This document shows positions 37,894 to 50,524 of a DNA stretch of 64,000 bases, one piece after another. The notes under the pieces were generated by a model. That model did no database searches and was not told the DNA's origin. It worked only from the letters and a program-made list of their open reading frames with translations. Made by a program: the position numbers and the translations under genes. Source of the stretch: Halomonas shengliensis (GTDB taxonomy: Bacteria; Pseudomonadota; Gammaproteobacteria; Pseudomonadales; Halomonadaceae); NCBI RefSeq assembly GCF_900104135.1, contig NZ_FNIV01000002.1, positions 1 to 64,000 on the forward strand, given 5' to 3'. Numbering within the stretch: the stretch's first letter is position 1; every line of letters begins with the position of its first letter.

Positions 37894-39480
37894 TCAGTTC
37901 ACCTGGTAGCGATGCAGGCGGTTGCGACGCACGAACTCCTGCACGCGCTGGCGGGCGAATTCCACCGTCTGGGCGGTCATCACGCTGTGATGCTCATCCT
38001 TCAGTTCTCCGCCCAGGTGGCGCACGATCACCATGGCGGTCTCGACCATCGCCTCGAAGGCCGCGCCGCAATCCTCGGCGCCCGGCAGCGGCATCAGCAG
38101 GGTGATGCCGGCGGTGCGGAAGTCGTCCATCGCCTCGATGGGGAAGGTCCCGGGCTTGACCACGTTGACCATGGAGAACTGCAGCCGGCTCTCGGGATCC
38201 TCGGTCTCGAAGCGATGGAAGACCCCCATCTCGCGATCGTAGCGCAGGCCGCAGGCCATCATCAGGTCGAGCAGGGCGGTGCCGGAGAAGCCTTCGTCGT
38301 CGCGGGCCATCACCGAGATCACGATGATCTCCTCGGCCTGGCTCAGGGTGAGGCGGGCATGCTCGGCGCTGACGTCGTGGCGCAGGGCCTTCTCGAGCAC
38401 CGGATGCACGCGCACCTTGTCACTGTGCCGGGACGCTTCCAGGGCGGCTTCCTCGGGAGCCAGGGTCTCGTTGGCCTCGGCGGCGGCCGGGCGCGAGGGA
38501 GCGAAGAGCGGATCGCCCTCGTCCTCGTCCATGGCGGCCGCGGCCTGACGCCGACTCTCCGCCTCCTTCGCGGCAAGCGCCGACGCCTCCTCGGCCTGGC
38601 GGCGCTGCTCGGCCTGTTCGGCCGCACGACGCGCCTTCTCCTCCTCGCGGCGGGCCTTCTCGCGACGCTTCTGCTCGCGCCGCTCGGCCAGCCCCTTCTG
38701 CAGGGAGGCGCCGAAGCGCTGCACCGAGGCGCCCATGCGCTTCGAGCCACTCTTCAGGGAGTCGCCCATGCCGTCGAGGTCCACCAGGCGGTAGCGTTCG
38801 ACGTCATCGAGCTCCTCGTGATCCCGGGGATCGGCGGCCAGGGGTGCCTCGCCACGCGAGTCGGCCGTCGCCGGAGCCGGCGCGGCATCGTCGTCATCCA
38901 GTGCCGACAGGGTCGGCTCGTGGCGCGACGGCGGGGCGGCCTCGGCACGCGGCTCGTCGGACGCCGCCAGCGGCGACGCCTCGGCGGGCGCTTCTGGCTC
39001 AGGCTCTGGCTCCGGCGTCTGGGTCACACCCGGCGTGGCTGCCGTCGGCTGCTCGGGCGCCGGACGCGGCGGCGCGGTGCGCCCGGAGGTAGGCGCGGTG
39101 GCAGGCGACGACGGGTTGGCGGCACCTCCGGAGGGCATGGCTACCTGCGCCTGCTCGGTCTCGGCTGCCTCGTCGGTGGTCGCCGCCTTCCAGCCGGAGA
39201 GCACCCGGGAGGGCCCGGGATGCTCCTGGCGCTGCAGCTTGGGCTTGGGTTGCACACGGCTGTAATCCGCGGGCCTGACGACTCGCGCCCCTCCGTTGGG
39301 CAGTTCCCAGTTGATTTCGGCCTCGCGGGCCGCCGCGTCGGGGTCGGTGCTGTGGGCGTCTTCCGCCACCTCATCGAGACGAGGGATGCGTCGCTGGCGC
39401 TGCAGGCGACGCACACCATCCACCACGATGAGGGTCACCAGCGCCAACCCCAGGATGATCAGCCACTCTCTAAGTTCCAT
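37894..39480 (-). CDS. zipA: Cell division protein ZipA
   Basis: Inner-membrane anchor that tethers and bundles FtsZ at the division site. The 528-aa product has the N-terminal membrane helix (ELREWLIILGLALVTLIVV), a long linker, and the C-terminal FtsZ-binding domain (about 390-528; AEEIIVISVMARDDEGFSG, VKPGTFPIEAMDDF). The linker has two parts: a Pro/Glu/Ala-rich stretch (about 95-215) and a highly charged Lys/Arg/Glu/Ala-rich segment (about 255-330) that should form a single alpha helix or coiled coil. At 528 aa it is much longer than E. coli ZipA (328). It lies between smc and ligA on the same strand. Confidence 0.95.
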   Translation of the reverse strand: MELREWLIILGLALVTLIVVDGVRRLQRQRRIPRLDEVAEDAHSTDPDAAAREAEINWELPNGGARVVRPADYSRVQPKPKLQRQEHPGPSRVLSGWKAATTDEAAETEQAQVAMPSGGAANPSSPATAPTSGRTAPPRPAPEQPTAATPGVTQTPEPEPEPEAPAEASPLAASDEPRAEAAPPSRHEPTLSALDDDDAAPAPATADSRGEAPLAADPRDHEELDDVERYRLVDLDGMGDSLKSGSKRMGASVQRFGASLQKGLAERREQKRREKARREEEKARRAAEQAEQRRQAEEASALAAKEAESRRQAAAAMDEDEGDPLFAPSRPAAAEANETLAPEEAALEASRHSDKVRVHPVLEKALRHDVSAEHARLTLSQAEEIIVISVMARDDEGFSGTALLDLMMACGLRYDREMGVFHRFETEDPESRLQFSMVNVVKPGTFPIEAMDDFRTAGITLLMPLPGAEDCGAAFEAMVETAMVIVRHLGGELKDEHHSVMTAQTVEFARQRVQEFVRRNRLHRYQVN

Positions 39481-39704
39481 GGGTCGTCAGCCTTTGCTAG
39501 GGCGCCATGCCTGATGGTTGTCCGTCACCAGCATAGCGCGATTGCCGAAAAAAGGGCCACTTTTTTTGTTTGTCAAGCCTTGGTGTTTGGTCACACCAGG
39601 CGTCGAGTACCCTTCGCAATCGCCCTTCGATGATCCCCCTGCTTCCATGCGATGCAGCATGTCATCCTTCCTTGTTACCCGTTTTCGGGCTTTCCTTCAA
39701 GCGT
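39481..39704 (-). promoter_or_regulatory. smc-zipA intergenic region
   Basis: The 224-bp gap holds, on the reverse strand, TTGACA (39571-39576), but no good -10 at a normal spacing. It also holds the AT hairpin AAAAAAG-GGCCA-CTTTTTT (39548-39566) and a TGGTGT/ACACCA inverted repeat (39581-39598). A zipA promoter is likely here, with TATGCT near 39530 as a second -10 candidate. No gene is seen. Confidence 0.35.
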
Positions 39705-43196
<3,492 letters not shown>

Positions 43197-43215
43197 CGAC
43201 GGCGGCCCGCGCGGC

Positions 43216-44460
43216 TCATTCGACGACGCTGTCGATCACGACCTCGACCGGCTCGCCGGCGGTCTCGCCCACGGCGACGCCGGCGCGCTGGCCGAACATG
43301 TCGCCTGGCTGGGGTTCGGCCTGGCCGCCCGCCGAGACCCGCACCACCAGGCGCGCCTGCTCCACCTGGGCGAGGCTGGCCTGGGGGGACATGGCGTGGC
43401 GGCCATCGAGCACCAGGTCGGCGGGAAGCTCCCCCAGGGTCAGGCGTGCCACCGCCAGGGGAGGCAGCTCACCGGCCATGTCCCGGGCGACCACGAACAC
43501 CGGGGTGTCGGCATCGTGCCGGCCGGCGAGCGCCTCGTCGAGGCGGACCCGGGCATGGATGCCGGGTCCCTGGGACGCCGTCGCCGCTCCACCCTCGGGG
43601 GCCTGGCCGAGGCGCTGCTGGGCGATCTGGATGCCCTGGCGCAGCGCATCCGCCGAGCCGGGGTCATTCATGCCGGCGATGGCGCGCCGCCAGTGGTCGA
43701 TCGCCTCCTGGTAGGCACCGCGATCGAAGGCCTCGATGCCCAGCAGGCCGAGCACGGTGGGCTCGCTGGCGTCCTTCTCCAGGGTCTCGTCGACCAGCGA
43801 CTGGACGCGTTCGGTGAGGCGGCGGCCGGCGACGAAGAACTCGATCTGCGCCAGCTGCGCCAGCAGCTGGGGATGACGTCCCTCGATCTCGATCAGCCGC
43901 TCCAGGGCGTCGATGGCCCGGTCGCCCTGGCCGCTGTCGCGATAGAGCGGGAAGAGCATGCTCCAGACGTTGGGGTTCTCCGGCTGGCGCGCGGCCTGCT
44001 CCTCGAGGCGCTCGATCAGCATCTCGGGGGAGCCCTGGGGGTCGCTCATCACCGCCTGGCGCACCCCCATCAGCGCCAGGTCACCCTCGGCGCCCTCGTG
44101 CTGGTACCAGAGGGCACTGGCCACCACCAGCGCCAGCATCACCACCGGCACCGCCAGGCGGCCGGAGGCGGAAGGCTTCAGCGGTGCTCGCTTGAGGCGC
44201 TCGGTGTCCTCCAGCAGGCTGCGCTCGAGCTCCAGGCGGTCCTCCTCGAAGCGTGCCGCGTCGATGTCGCCGCGCTCCCGGGCCTCCTCCAGGGAGGCGA
44301 GGCGGCGCCGGAAGACGGCCACGTTCTGTTCGGCGGTGCGGTCGTTGGCCTCATGGTCGCGCTGGGCGTCATGCACCGCGCGCGCCCGCTTGAGGGGCGC
44401 CACCAGCAGCCACAGGGCCGGCAGCAGCAGGAGGGCGAAGGCGATCCACAGCAGGGTCAT
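43216..44460 (-). CDS. ccmI: Cytochrome c maturation protein CcmI
   Basis: Membrane TPR protein that holds apocytochrome c for haem attachment. The 414-aa product has two N-terminal membrane helices (about 3-22 and 92-110) with a cytoplasmic helical loop between them (AEQNVAVFRRRLASLEEARE), then periplasmic TPR repeats (ARQPENPNVWSMLFPLYRDSG, TVLGLLGIEAFDRGAYQEAI) and a C-terminal domain of about 120 residues. The ATG at 44460 overlaps the ccmH stop by 4 bp; the longer frame upstream encodes only antisense-like residues. Last ccm gene of the operon. Confidence 0.93.
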   Translation of the reverse strand: MTLLWIAFALLLLPALWLLVAPLKRARAVHDAQRDHEANDRTAEQNVAVFRRRLASLEEARERGDIDAARFEEDRLELERSLLEDTERLKRAPLKPSASGRLAVPVVMLALVVASALWYQHEGAEGDLALMGVRQAVMSDPQGSPEMLIERLEEQAARQPENPNVWSMLFPLYRDSGQGDRAIDALERLIEIEGRHPQLLAQLAQIEFFVAGRRLTERVQSLVDETLEKDASEPTVLGLLGIEAFDRGAYQEAIDHWRRAIAGMNDPGSADALRQGIQIAQQRLGQAPEGGAATASQGPGIHARVRLDEALAGRHDADTPVFVVARDMAGELPPLAVARLTLGELPADLVLDGRHAMSPQASLAQVEQARLVVRVSAGGQAEPQPGDMFGQRAGVAVGETAGEPVEVVIDSVVE

Positions 44461-44927
44461 TCGGTTCTCTCGCGGTTGATCAGGGCATCCAGGCGCTTGC
44501 GCTCCTCGGTGGAGAGCGCCTGGGCGGAGGCGTTGCGGCGGGAGCGCACCAGCAGCCCCACCAGCACCAGCCCCAGCACGGCCAGGGCGGCAGGGAGCCC
44601 CCACAGCAGGAAGGTGCGCCCCTCCAGCCGCGGGTTGTAGAGCACGTAGTCGCCGAAGCGATCCACCATGAAGTCGAGGATCTCCTTGTCCGAGCGCCCG
44701 TCCTTGAGCAGCGCATAGACACGGTCGCGCATGTCACCGGCGATGGGGGAGTCGGAGTCATCGATGGCCTGGTTCTGGCACTTGGGGCAGCGCAGGGTCG
44801 CGGTCAGCTCCGCATAGCGCCGCTCCATGACCGGGCCATCGAACTCGCGAACCTCGATGCCCCCGGCCAGCGCCAGCCCCGGCAGCAGGAAGAGCAGCAG
44901 CAGGGAGGTCGATATCACTCGCGCCAT
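44457..44927 (-). CDS. ccmH: Cytochrome c maturation protein CcmH
   Basis: Periplasmic thiol-oxidoreductase anchored in the inner membrane; it reduces the CXXC of apocytochrome c. The 156-aa product has a signal peptide ending LALAGG, the redox motif LRCPKCQN with Cys47 and Cys50, and a membrane helix near 105-125. It is the short CcmH form, with the TPR part encoded separately by ccmI. It overlaps ccmG by 13 bp and ccmI by 4 bp. Confidence 0.95.
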   Translation of the reverse strand: MARVISTSLLLLFLLPGLALAGGIEVREFDGPVMERRYAELTATLRCPKCQNQAIDDSDSPIAGDMRDRVYALLKDGRSDKEILDFMVDRFGDYVLYNPRLEGRTFLLWGLPAALAVLGLVLVGLLVRSRRNASAQALSTEERKRLDALINRERTE

Positions 44928-45445
44928 TTTTCCACCTCCGGCAGGATCACCTCGGTCACGTCCTGGGGCTTGATGTAACCGGTATGGTGATAGCGAATCA
45001 CCCCGTCGGCGTCGACCAGGAAGGTTTCCGGCGCGCCATAGACGCCGAGGTCGAAACCCAGGTCGCCGTCCGGGTCGAAGATATTGACCTCGAAGGGGTT
45101 GCCGAACTCCGCAAGGAAGCCCAGCCCCTTCTCACGGGTGTCCTTGTAGTCGACCCCCACCAGGCGCACACCGCGCTCGGCAAGCTCCAGCAGCTGCGGC
45201 ATCTCCTGCTTGCAGGTCGGGCACCACTCGCCCCAGACGTTGACCAGGGTGACCTCCCCCTGAAGCAGGGACTCGTCGACCGTGCGGGAAGGATCCTCCA
45301 GGGTCGTCAGCTCGAAGGCGGGAAAGGTCTCCGCCATCAGCGCCGAATCACGCTGGAAGGGGTTCAGCGACAGCCCCTGGTAGAAGAACACCGCCAGCAC
45401 CAGGAAGAGCGCCAGCGGAAGCAGCAGGATGAGACGACGCTTCAT
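44915..45445 (-). CDS. ccmG: Thiol:disulfide interchange protein CcmG (DsbE)
   Basis: Membrane-anchored periplasmic thioredoxin of the cytochrome c maturation system, 176 aa. The N-terminal anchor is LILLLPLALFLVLAVFFYQG; the active site WCPTC (Cys75, Cys78) lies in VNVWGEWCPTCKQEMP; the cis-Pro loop is GVYGAPETFLVD. These are the standard CcmG features. The ATG at 45445 overlaps the ccmF stop by 4 bp; its own end overlaps ccmH by 13 bp. Confidence 0.96.
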   Translation of the reverse strand: MKRRLILLLPLALFLVLAVFFYQGLSLNPFQRDSALMAETFPAFELTTLEDPSRTVDESLLQGEVTLVNVWGEWCPTCKQEMPQLLELAERGVRLVGVDYKDTREKGLGFLAEFGNPFEVNIFDPDGDLGFDLGVYGAPETFLVDADGVIRYHHTGYIKPQDVTEVILPEVEKWRE

Positions 45446-47448
45446 GCGGTGGCCTCCCGACCCGCCGGACGGGCACCCTTCTCCTCGGGGTCCGGCGCGG
45501 TGGCCAGGCGCCGGTAGCGCCGGTCGGCCACCGCCAGCACCCCGCCGAAGGCCATCAGCAGGCCGCCCAGCCACAGCCAGCGCACGAAGGGCTTGTACTG
45601 CACCCGCAGCGCCCAGCTGCCGTCACCCAGGTCCTCGCCCATGGCCACGTAGAGGTCACGGAAGAAGCCGGGGCGCAGCGCCACCTGAGACATCGGCATG
45701 CGGGTCGCCAGGTAGAGGCGCTTCTCGGGGTTCATGGCGAAGCTCCGGCGGCTGTCGCCGTGCTGCACGGTGATGTTGGCGCGGTCGGCCAGGAAGTTGG
45801 GGCCCTGGCGGCTGGACAGCTCGTTCATGGTGAAGGTGTAGCCGGCCACCTCGACGCTGTCGCCCGGGGCCATGCGCACGTTCTGCTCGATGCTGTAGTT
45901 GGAGACCACGGCCACGCCGACGATGGTCACCGCCACGCCGAGGTGGCCGAACTGCATTCCCCAGTAGGCCAGCGACAGCTTCTTGAGGCCGGCCCCCACG
46001 GAGGCGGCGTTTCGGGTCTTGTCGACCAGGTCACGGACCATCGGCAGCACGATCCACAGCGCGGCGACCAGCCCCAGCGCCACCGCCGGGCTCCAGCGCT
46101 CGGCGAACAGCAGCGGCAGCGCGCCACCCAGCACCACGGCCCCCAGCGCGGCCAGCCACAGGCGCCGCACCAGCAGCGCCACCGGGGTCTGCTTCCAGCG
46201 CGCCACCGGGCCGAGCCCCATGAACAGCGCCAGTACCAGGGTCAGCGGCACGAAGAGGGCGTTGAAGTAGGGAGGGCCGACGCTGATCTTGCCCAGCTCC
46301 AGGGCGTCGAGCAGCAGCGGGTAGACGGTGCCCATCAGCACGGTGATGGTCATGATCACCAGCAGGATGTTGTTGATCAGCAGCAGGGCGTCGCGGGAGA
46401 GCCAGGTGAAGCCCACCTTGTGGCTGACCCGCGGGGCGCGCAGGGCGAACACCAGCAGGGACAGGCCCACGGTGATGCCCAGCAGCATCAGGATGAACTG
46501 GCCGCGGGACGGGTCGTTGGCGAAGGCGTGCACCGAGGTGAGCACCCCGGAGCGCACCAGGAAGGTGCCCAGCAGCGACAGCGAGAAGGTGAAGATCGCC
46601 AGCAGCAGGGTCCAGCTCTTGAAGGCGCCGCGCTTCTCGGTCACCGCCAGGGAGTGCATCAAGGCGGTGCCGGTCAGCCAGGGCAGCAGCGAGGCGTTCT
46701 CCACCGGGTCCCAGAACCACCAGCCGCCCCAGCCCAGCTCGTAGTAGGCCCACCAGCTGCCGAGCGCGATGCCCACGGTGAGGAAGGCCCAGGCCAGGTT
46801 GGTCCAGGGGCGGGCCCAGCGTGCCCAGGCGGCGTCGAGGCGGCCGCCCAGCAGGGCGGCGATGGCGAAGGCGAAGACCACCGAGAAGCCCACGTAGCCC
46901 ATATAGAGCATCGGCGGGTGCATGATCAGGCCGATGTCCTGGAGCAGCGGGTTGAGGTCGGCGCCGTCGGCGGGCACGTTGGGCAACAGCCGCTCGAAGG
47001 GGTTGGAGGTGATCAGCACGAAGGCCAGGAAGCCGGTGGCCACCAGGCCCAGCACCCCCAGCACCCGGGCCACCATGTCCCGGGGCAGCTCGCGTGAGAA
47101 GCGTGCGGCGAGGTAGCCCCAGGCCGCCAGCAGCAGGCTCCACAGCAAGACAGAGCCCTCGTGGTTGCCCCATACCGCGCTGAGCTTGTAGTACCAGGGC
47201 AGCAGCGAGTTGGAGTTGTTGGCCACGTTGGCCACGCTGAAGTCATCCAGCATGTAGCTGGCGGTGAGGCAGGCGTAGGCGATGGCCAGGAACAGGAGCT
47301 GCCCGGCCGCCATGGGCCGGGCATAGGCCATCCACAGCGGGCGGCGGGTGGCCGCCCCGGCCAGCGGCATCACGCCCTGCACCGCGGCCATCAGCATGGC
47401 GATGACCAGGGCGTAGTGGCCGATCTCGGGGATCATCAGGGTCTGCAT
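45442..47448 (-). CDS. ccmF: Haem lyase subunit CcmF
   Basis: Large membrane protein of the haem lyase that joins haem from CcmE to apocytochrome c. The 668-aa product has about 15 membrane segments and the periplasmic WWD haem-handling motif (SWWAYYELGWGGWWFWDPVE), with histidines in GNHEGS, MHPP and MHSLAV. The ATG at 47448 has GGAG five bases before it, although the next Met (MIPEIGHYAL) gives the E. coli-like start. It follows ccmE by 14 bp. Confidence 0.97.
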   Translation of the reverse strand: MQTLMIPEIGHYALVIAMLMAAVQGVMPLAGAATRRPLWMAYARPMAAGQLLFLAIAYACLTASYMLDDFSVANVANNSNSLLPWYYKLSAVWGNHEGSVLLWSLLLAAWGYLAARFSRELPRDMVARVLGVLGLVATGFLAFVLITSNPFERLLPNVPADGADLNPLLQDIGLIMHPPMLYMGYVGFSVVFAFAIAALLGGRLDAAWARWARPWTNLAWAFLTVGIALGSWWAYYELGWGGWWFWDPVENASLLPWLTGTALMHSLAVTEKRGAFKSWTLLLAIFTFSLSLLGTFLVRSGVLTSVHAFANDPSRGQFILMLLGITVGLSLLVFALRAPRVSHKVGFTWLSRDALLLINNILLVIMTITVLMGTVYPLLLDALELGKISVGPPYFNALFVPLTLVLALFMGLGPVARWKQTPVALLVRRLWLAALGAVVLGGALPLLFAERWSPAVALGLVAALWIVLPMVRDLVDKTRNAASVGAGLKKLSLAYWGMQFGHLGVAVTIVGVAVVSNYSIEQNVRMAPGDSVEVAGYTFTMNELSSRQGPNFLADRANITVQHGDSRRSFAMNPEKRLYLATRMPMSQVALRPGFFRDLYVAMGEDLGDGSWALRVQYKPFVRWLWLGGLLMAFGGVLAVADRRYRRLATAPDPEEKGARPAGREATA

Positions 47449-47462
47449 GGGCTCTCCGCTGG

Positions 47463-47978
47463 TTACTGGGTGGCGCCTTGCTGCTCGGCTTCCATCCGCT
47501 TGCCCACCTCGGCGGCCTTGGCCTGGTAGTCCTCCGGCGCATAGCCGGCCTCCTCCAGCGCCTGGGCCACCTCGGGGGGCATGTAGTTCTCGTCGTGTCG
47601 CGCCAGCACCTGGTCGGCGCGCAGCCAGCCCTGGGGCTGCAGCTCGCCCACCACCACCACGCCCTGCCCCTCGCGGAACAGGTCGGGCAGGATGCCGCTG
47701 TAGCGTACCTCCAGGTCGTCGACGTAGTCGGTGACCACGAAGGCGACGTCGAGGCTCTCGGGGTCACGCGCCACGGTGCCCTCCTTGACCATGCCGCCGG
47801 CACGGATCTGGCGCTCGAGGGGGGCGTCGCCGGCGGCGATCTGCACCGGGCTGAAGAAGAGGTTGATGTTGCTGCGCAGGGCGTAGAGGGTCAGGCCCAC
47901 GGCGATCGCGGCCAGGGCGACAAGCCCCAGGATCACGAACAGCCTCTGCTTGCGCTTCGGTGTCAGGCTAAGTGTCAT
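47463..47978 (-). CDS. ccmE: Haem chaperone CcmE
   Basis: Periplasmic haem chaperone, 171 aa, with one N-terminal membrane anchor ([20 protein letters not shown]) and an OB-fold. The covalent haem-binding His128 and the following Tyr132 lie in [12 protein letters not shown]. The ATG at 47978 overlaps ccmD by 11 bp and gives the family start [13 protein letters not shown]. The C-terminal tail after residue 140 is acidic and flexible, as usual. Confidence 0.97.
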   Translation of the reverse strand: MTLSLTPKRKQRLFVILGLVALAAIAVGLTLYALRSNINLFFSPVQIAAGDAPLERQIRAGGMVKEGTVARDPESLDVAFVVTDYVDDLEVRYSGILPDLFREGQGVVVVGELQPQGWLRADQVLARHDENYMPPEVAQALEEAGYAPEDYQAKAAEVGKRMEAEQQGATQ

Positions 47979-48207
47979 GACGATTACCACCCGATTGATG
48001 TGAAACTCTCGCCGCCTCGCCCTGATCGGCTCCCAGGCGCTGCTCGCGGCGGGCGCGGCGCCGCAGGTGGCGCAGCAGCTGGCGGCGCTCGGCACGGGCG
48101 TGGAGGACGATGGCGACGAGCAGCGCGGCGGTCGCCGCCCAGGCCGCCCAGACATAGGGGGCATGCCCCCCCATGGCGATGAATTCGTTGAAGGAGTCGA
48201 AGGCCAT
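47968..48207 (-). CDS. ccmD: Haem exporter protein CcmD
   Basis: Small membrane protein that helps release holo-CcmE from the CcmABC complex. The 79-aa product starts [20 protein letters not shown], the typical CcmD pattern, followed by one membrane helix ([15 protein letters not shown]) and a strongly basic tail ([16 protein letters not shown]). It overlaps the ccmC stop by 1 bp and the ccmE start by 11 bp. At 79 aa it is somewhat longer than many CcmD proteins. The longer open frame upstream is ccmC antisense-frame reading. Confidence 0.9.
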   Translation of the reverse strand: MAFDSFNEFIAMGGHAPYVWAAWAATAALLVAIVLHARAERRQLLRHLRRRARREQRLGADQGEAARVSHQSGGNRHDT

Positions 48208-48947
48208 CAGTGTCTCTCCCCGGCCAGCTCGCGCACCCAGCGCTTGTTGGATTCGCGGCGCAGGATCTCGCTGCGGGTACGCATCAGGGTGACGGCGATG
48301 AAGAAGCTGTAGAACCCCAGCACCATGATCAGCAGCGGGGCCCACATCTCCATGGGCATGCCGACACGCCCGGTGACGGTGAAGGTGGCGGGCTGGTGCA
48401 GGGTGTACCACCAGTCCACCGAGTACTTGATGATGGGGATATTGATCACCCCCACCATGGCCAGCACGGAGGCGGCCCGGGAGGCGCTGTCACGGCTCGC
48501 GAAGGCGCCACGCAGGGCGATCACCCCCAGGTAGAGGAAGAACAGGATCAGCATCGAGGTCAGCCGCGCATCCCACATCCACCAGGTGCCCCAGGTGGGC
48601 ACGCCCCACACCGCCCCGGAGAACAGCGAGATGAAGGTCATGGCGGCCCCCAGCGGCGCCACCATGGCGGCGACCATGTCGGCCACCTTGATCTTCCACA
48701 CCATGTAGACCAGGCCACACACCGCCATGCTGACGAAGATCGACTGGGCCAGGAAGGCCGCCGGCACGTGGACATAGATGATACGGAAGCTGTTGCCCTG
48801 CTGGTAGTCGGCGGGGGCGAAGGCCAGCCCCCAGACGCTGCCCACCAGGATCAGCGCCGCCGCCGCCACCCAGAACCACGGCAGCAGCCGTTCGCTGATG
48901 GCGTAGAACCACTTGGGGGAACGCAACTTGTTAATGAAGGCCCACAT
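48207..48947 (-). CDS. ccmC: Haem exporter protein CcmC
   Basis: Membrane protein that delivers haem to CcmE. The 246-aa product has six membrane helices, the tryptophan-rich WWD motif (WGTWWMWDARLTS), and flanking His residues in YVHVPAAF and LHQPATF that hold the haem. The ATG at 48947 (MWAFINKLRSPKWFYAI) is used; an in-frame TTG six codons earlier lacks support. It starts 14 bp behind ccmB and ends in a 1-bp overlap with ccmD. Confidence 0.97.
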   Translation of the reverse strand: MWAFINKLRSPKWFYAISERLLPWFWVAAAALILVGSVWGLAFAPADYQQGNSFRIIYVHVPAAFLAQSIFVSMAVCGLVYMVWKIKVADMVAAMVAPLGAAMTFISLFSGAVWGVPTWGTWWMWDARLTSMLILFFLYLGVIALRGAFASRDSASRAASVLAMVGVINIPIIKYSVDWWYTLHQPATFTVTGRVGMPMEMWAPLLIMVLGFYSFFIAVTLMRTRSEILRRESNKRWVRELAGERH

Positions 48948-48961
48948 GCCTCTTCCACCTC

Positions 48962-49705
48962 TCAACCGTTGATGCTGATGCGCAGTGACGCCGCGATCGC
49001 CCAGGGGGCCAGCATCAGCGCCAGCGCCAGCAGGGCCCCCAGGATGGCCAGATGGGCCGCGGCCCCGTCACCGAGAATCGCCGCCTGGACGGCGCCGGCG
49101 CCGAAGATCAGCACCGGGATATAGAGCGGCAGCACCAGCAGCGACAGCAGCACCCCGCCCCGGGAGAGGCCCACGGTCAGCGCCGCGCCGATGGCGCCGA
49201 TCAGGCTCAGGCTGGCGGAGCCCAGCGCCAGCGAGATCGCCAGGATCAGGTAGCTGCCCGCGGGCAGCGCCAGCATGATGCCCAGCACCGGGGCCATCAG
49301 CGCTAGCGGCAGGCCGGTCAGCAGCCAGTGGACCGCCACCTTGGCCAGCCCCAGCATGGCAAGCGGCTGCGGCGCCAGCAGCAATTGCTCCAGGGAGCCG
49401 TCGTCATAGTCGCCGCGGAACAGGCTGTCCAGGGAGAGCAGCGCGGCGAGCAGCGCCGCCACCCACAGCAGACCCGGCGCGATGGTGGCCAGCAGCTCGG
49501 GGTCGGGCGAGATGCCGATCGGGAACAGCGTGATCACCAGGGCGAAGAACACCAGCGGATTGAGTACCTCACCGCGGCGCCGCAGCATCAGGGTCAGGTC
49601 GCGCTTCAGGGTGGCCCACACTGCGACCGCCAGGCCGCCGCCGGGTTCCCCGACCGCCGCCGGGTGGGCCGCATCACGCTGCACGGAGGAGTCAGCCTTT
49701 GACAT
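48962..49705 (-). CDS. ccmB: Haem exporter protein CcmB
   Basis: Membrane subunit of the CcmAB ABC module, 247 aa with six hydrophobic segments after a cytoplasmic N-terminal tail. Family landmarks are KRDLTLMLRRRGEVLNPLVFF and SLFRGDYDDGSLEQLLLAPQPL. The N-terminal 30 residues are longer than usual, but the ATG at 49705 has GGGAGG in good position and overlaps the ccmA end by 14 bp. Confidence 0.95.
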   Translation of the reverse strand: MSKADSSVQRDAAHPAAVGEPGGGLAVAVWATLKRDLTLMLRRRGEVLNPLVFFALVITLFPIGISPDPELLATIAPGLLWVAALLAALLSLDSLFRGDYDDGSLEQLLLAPQPLAMLGLAKVAVHWLLTGLPLALMAPVLGIMLALPAGSYLILAISLALGSASLSLIGAIGAALTVGLSRGGVLLSLLVLPLYIPVLIFGAGAVQAAILGDGAAAHLAILGALLALALMLAPWAIAASLRISING

Positions 49706-50351
49706 CCGGCCCTCCCGATCCGAGACGCACTCGCCGGAGCTCCTGCGAGGCCTTGAGTTCATGGTGGGTGGTCACCAGCACGCAGCCGCCCGAGCGGGCG
49801 TGGATCACCAGCCGCTCCTCCAGCGCCGCCACCCCCTCGCGGTCGATGGCGGTGAAGGGCTCGTCGAGCACCCACAGCGGGCGCGGCGTCAGCTCTAGCC
49901 GGGCCAGCGCCACGCGGCGCTGCTGGCCGGCGGAGAGCTGCCCCGCGGGCACGTCCTCGAAGCCGGCCAGGCCCACCGACTCGAGCGCCGCCAGGCGCGG
50001 CGCCTCGTGGCTCACCTCGCCGGCCAGCGCCTGATACCAGGCGAGGTTCTCCAGCGGCGTCAGCGCCGCCTTCACCCCCGGGGCATGCCCCAGGTAGAGC
50101 AGGTTCTCCAGGAAGGCCTGGCGCGCCTGGCGCATGGGTCGTTCGTTCCAGAACAGCTCGCCATGGTAGTCGGTGAGCTGGCCGGAAAGGATCTTGAGCA
50201 GGGTGGTCTTGCCGCTGCCGTTGGGGCCTTCGACGCGCACGATCTCGCCGCCGCGAATGTCCAGGTCGAGCTCCTCGAACAGCCACCGATCATCCCGTTC
50301 ACAGGCCAGGCCTCTGGCTTGCAGGCGCAGGGTCAAGACACTCTCCGGCAT
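49692..50351 (-). CDS. ccmA: Haem exporter ATP-binding protein CcmA
   Basis: ATPase that powers release of haem-loaded CcmE. The 219-aa product has Walker A GPNGSGKTT (42-50), the signature LSAGQQRRVALARL and Walker B LWVLDEPFTAID, with the switch His in TTHHEL. The ATG at 50351 gives the normal length; further upstream codons read through the promoter region. It is the first gene of ccmABCDEFGHI. The ribosome site is weak, and the promoter must lie within the 173-bp gap shared with the divergent SOS gene. Confidence 0.95.
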   Translation of the reverse strand: MPESVLTLRLQARGLACERDDRWLFEELDLDIRGGEIVRVEGPNGSGKTTLLKILSGQLTDYHGELFWNERPMRQARQAFLENLLYLGHAPGVKAALTPLENLAWYQALAGEVSHEAPRLAALESVGLAGFEDVPAGQLSAGQQRRVALARLELTPRPLWVLDEPFTAIDREGVAALEERLVIHARSGGCVLVTTHHELKASQELRRVRLGSGGPDVKG

Positions 50352-50498
50352 GGGTAATTTGGCTCGAGACTCTACACGGAAAGGCCTTTTTCTACCAGAG
50401 ACGCCCACTGCGTCAGCCGGTCGCGGTTGACATGCATCAAGCGGCGCGTGGATAGCGTGCCTTGCCAGATTCGAGCGCCCTGCTATGCTCAACAAACA

Positions 50499-50514
50499 CT
50501 GTATGTTTCAACAG
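50499..50514 (+). promoter_or_regulatory. LexA (SOS) box
   Basis: CTGT-ATGTTTCA-ACAG, a full match to the CTGT-N8-ACAG LexA consensus, ends 10 bp before the ATG of the LexA-like gene and overlaps its AGGAG ribosome site. A second LexA box of the same type lies at recA (63046-63061), which supports that this host uses the E. coli-type site. Confidence 0.8.
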
Positions 50515-50524
50515 GAGATGCAGC

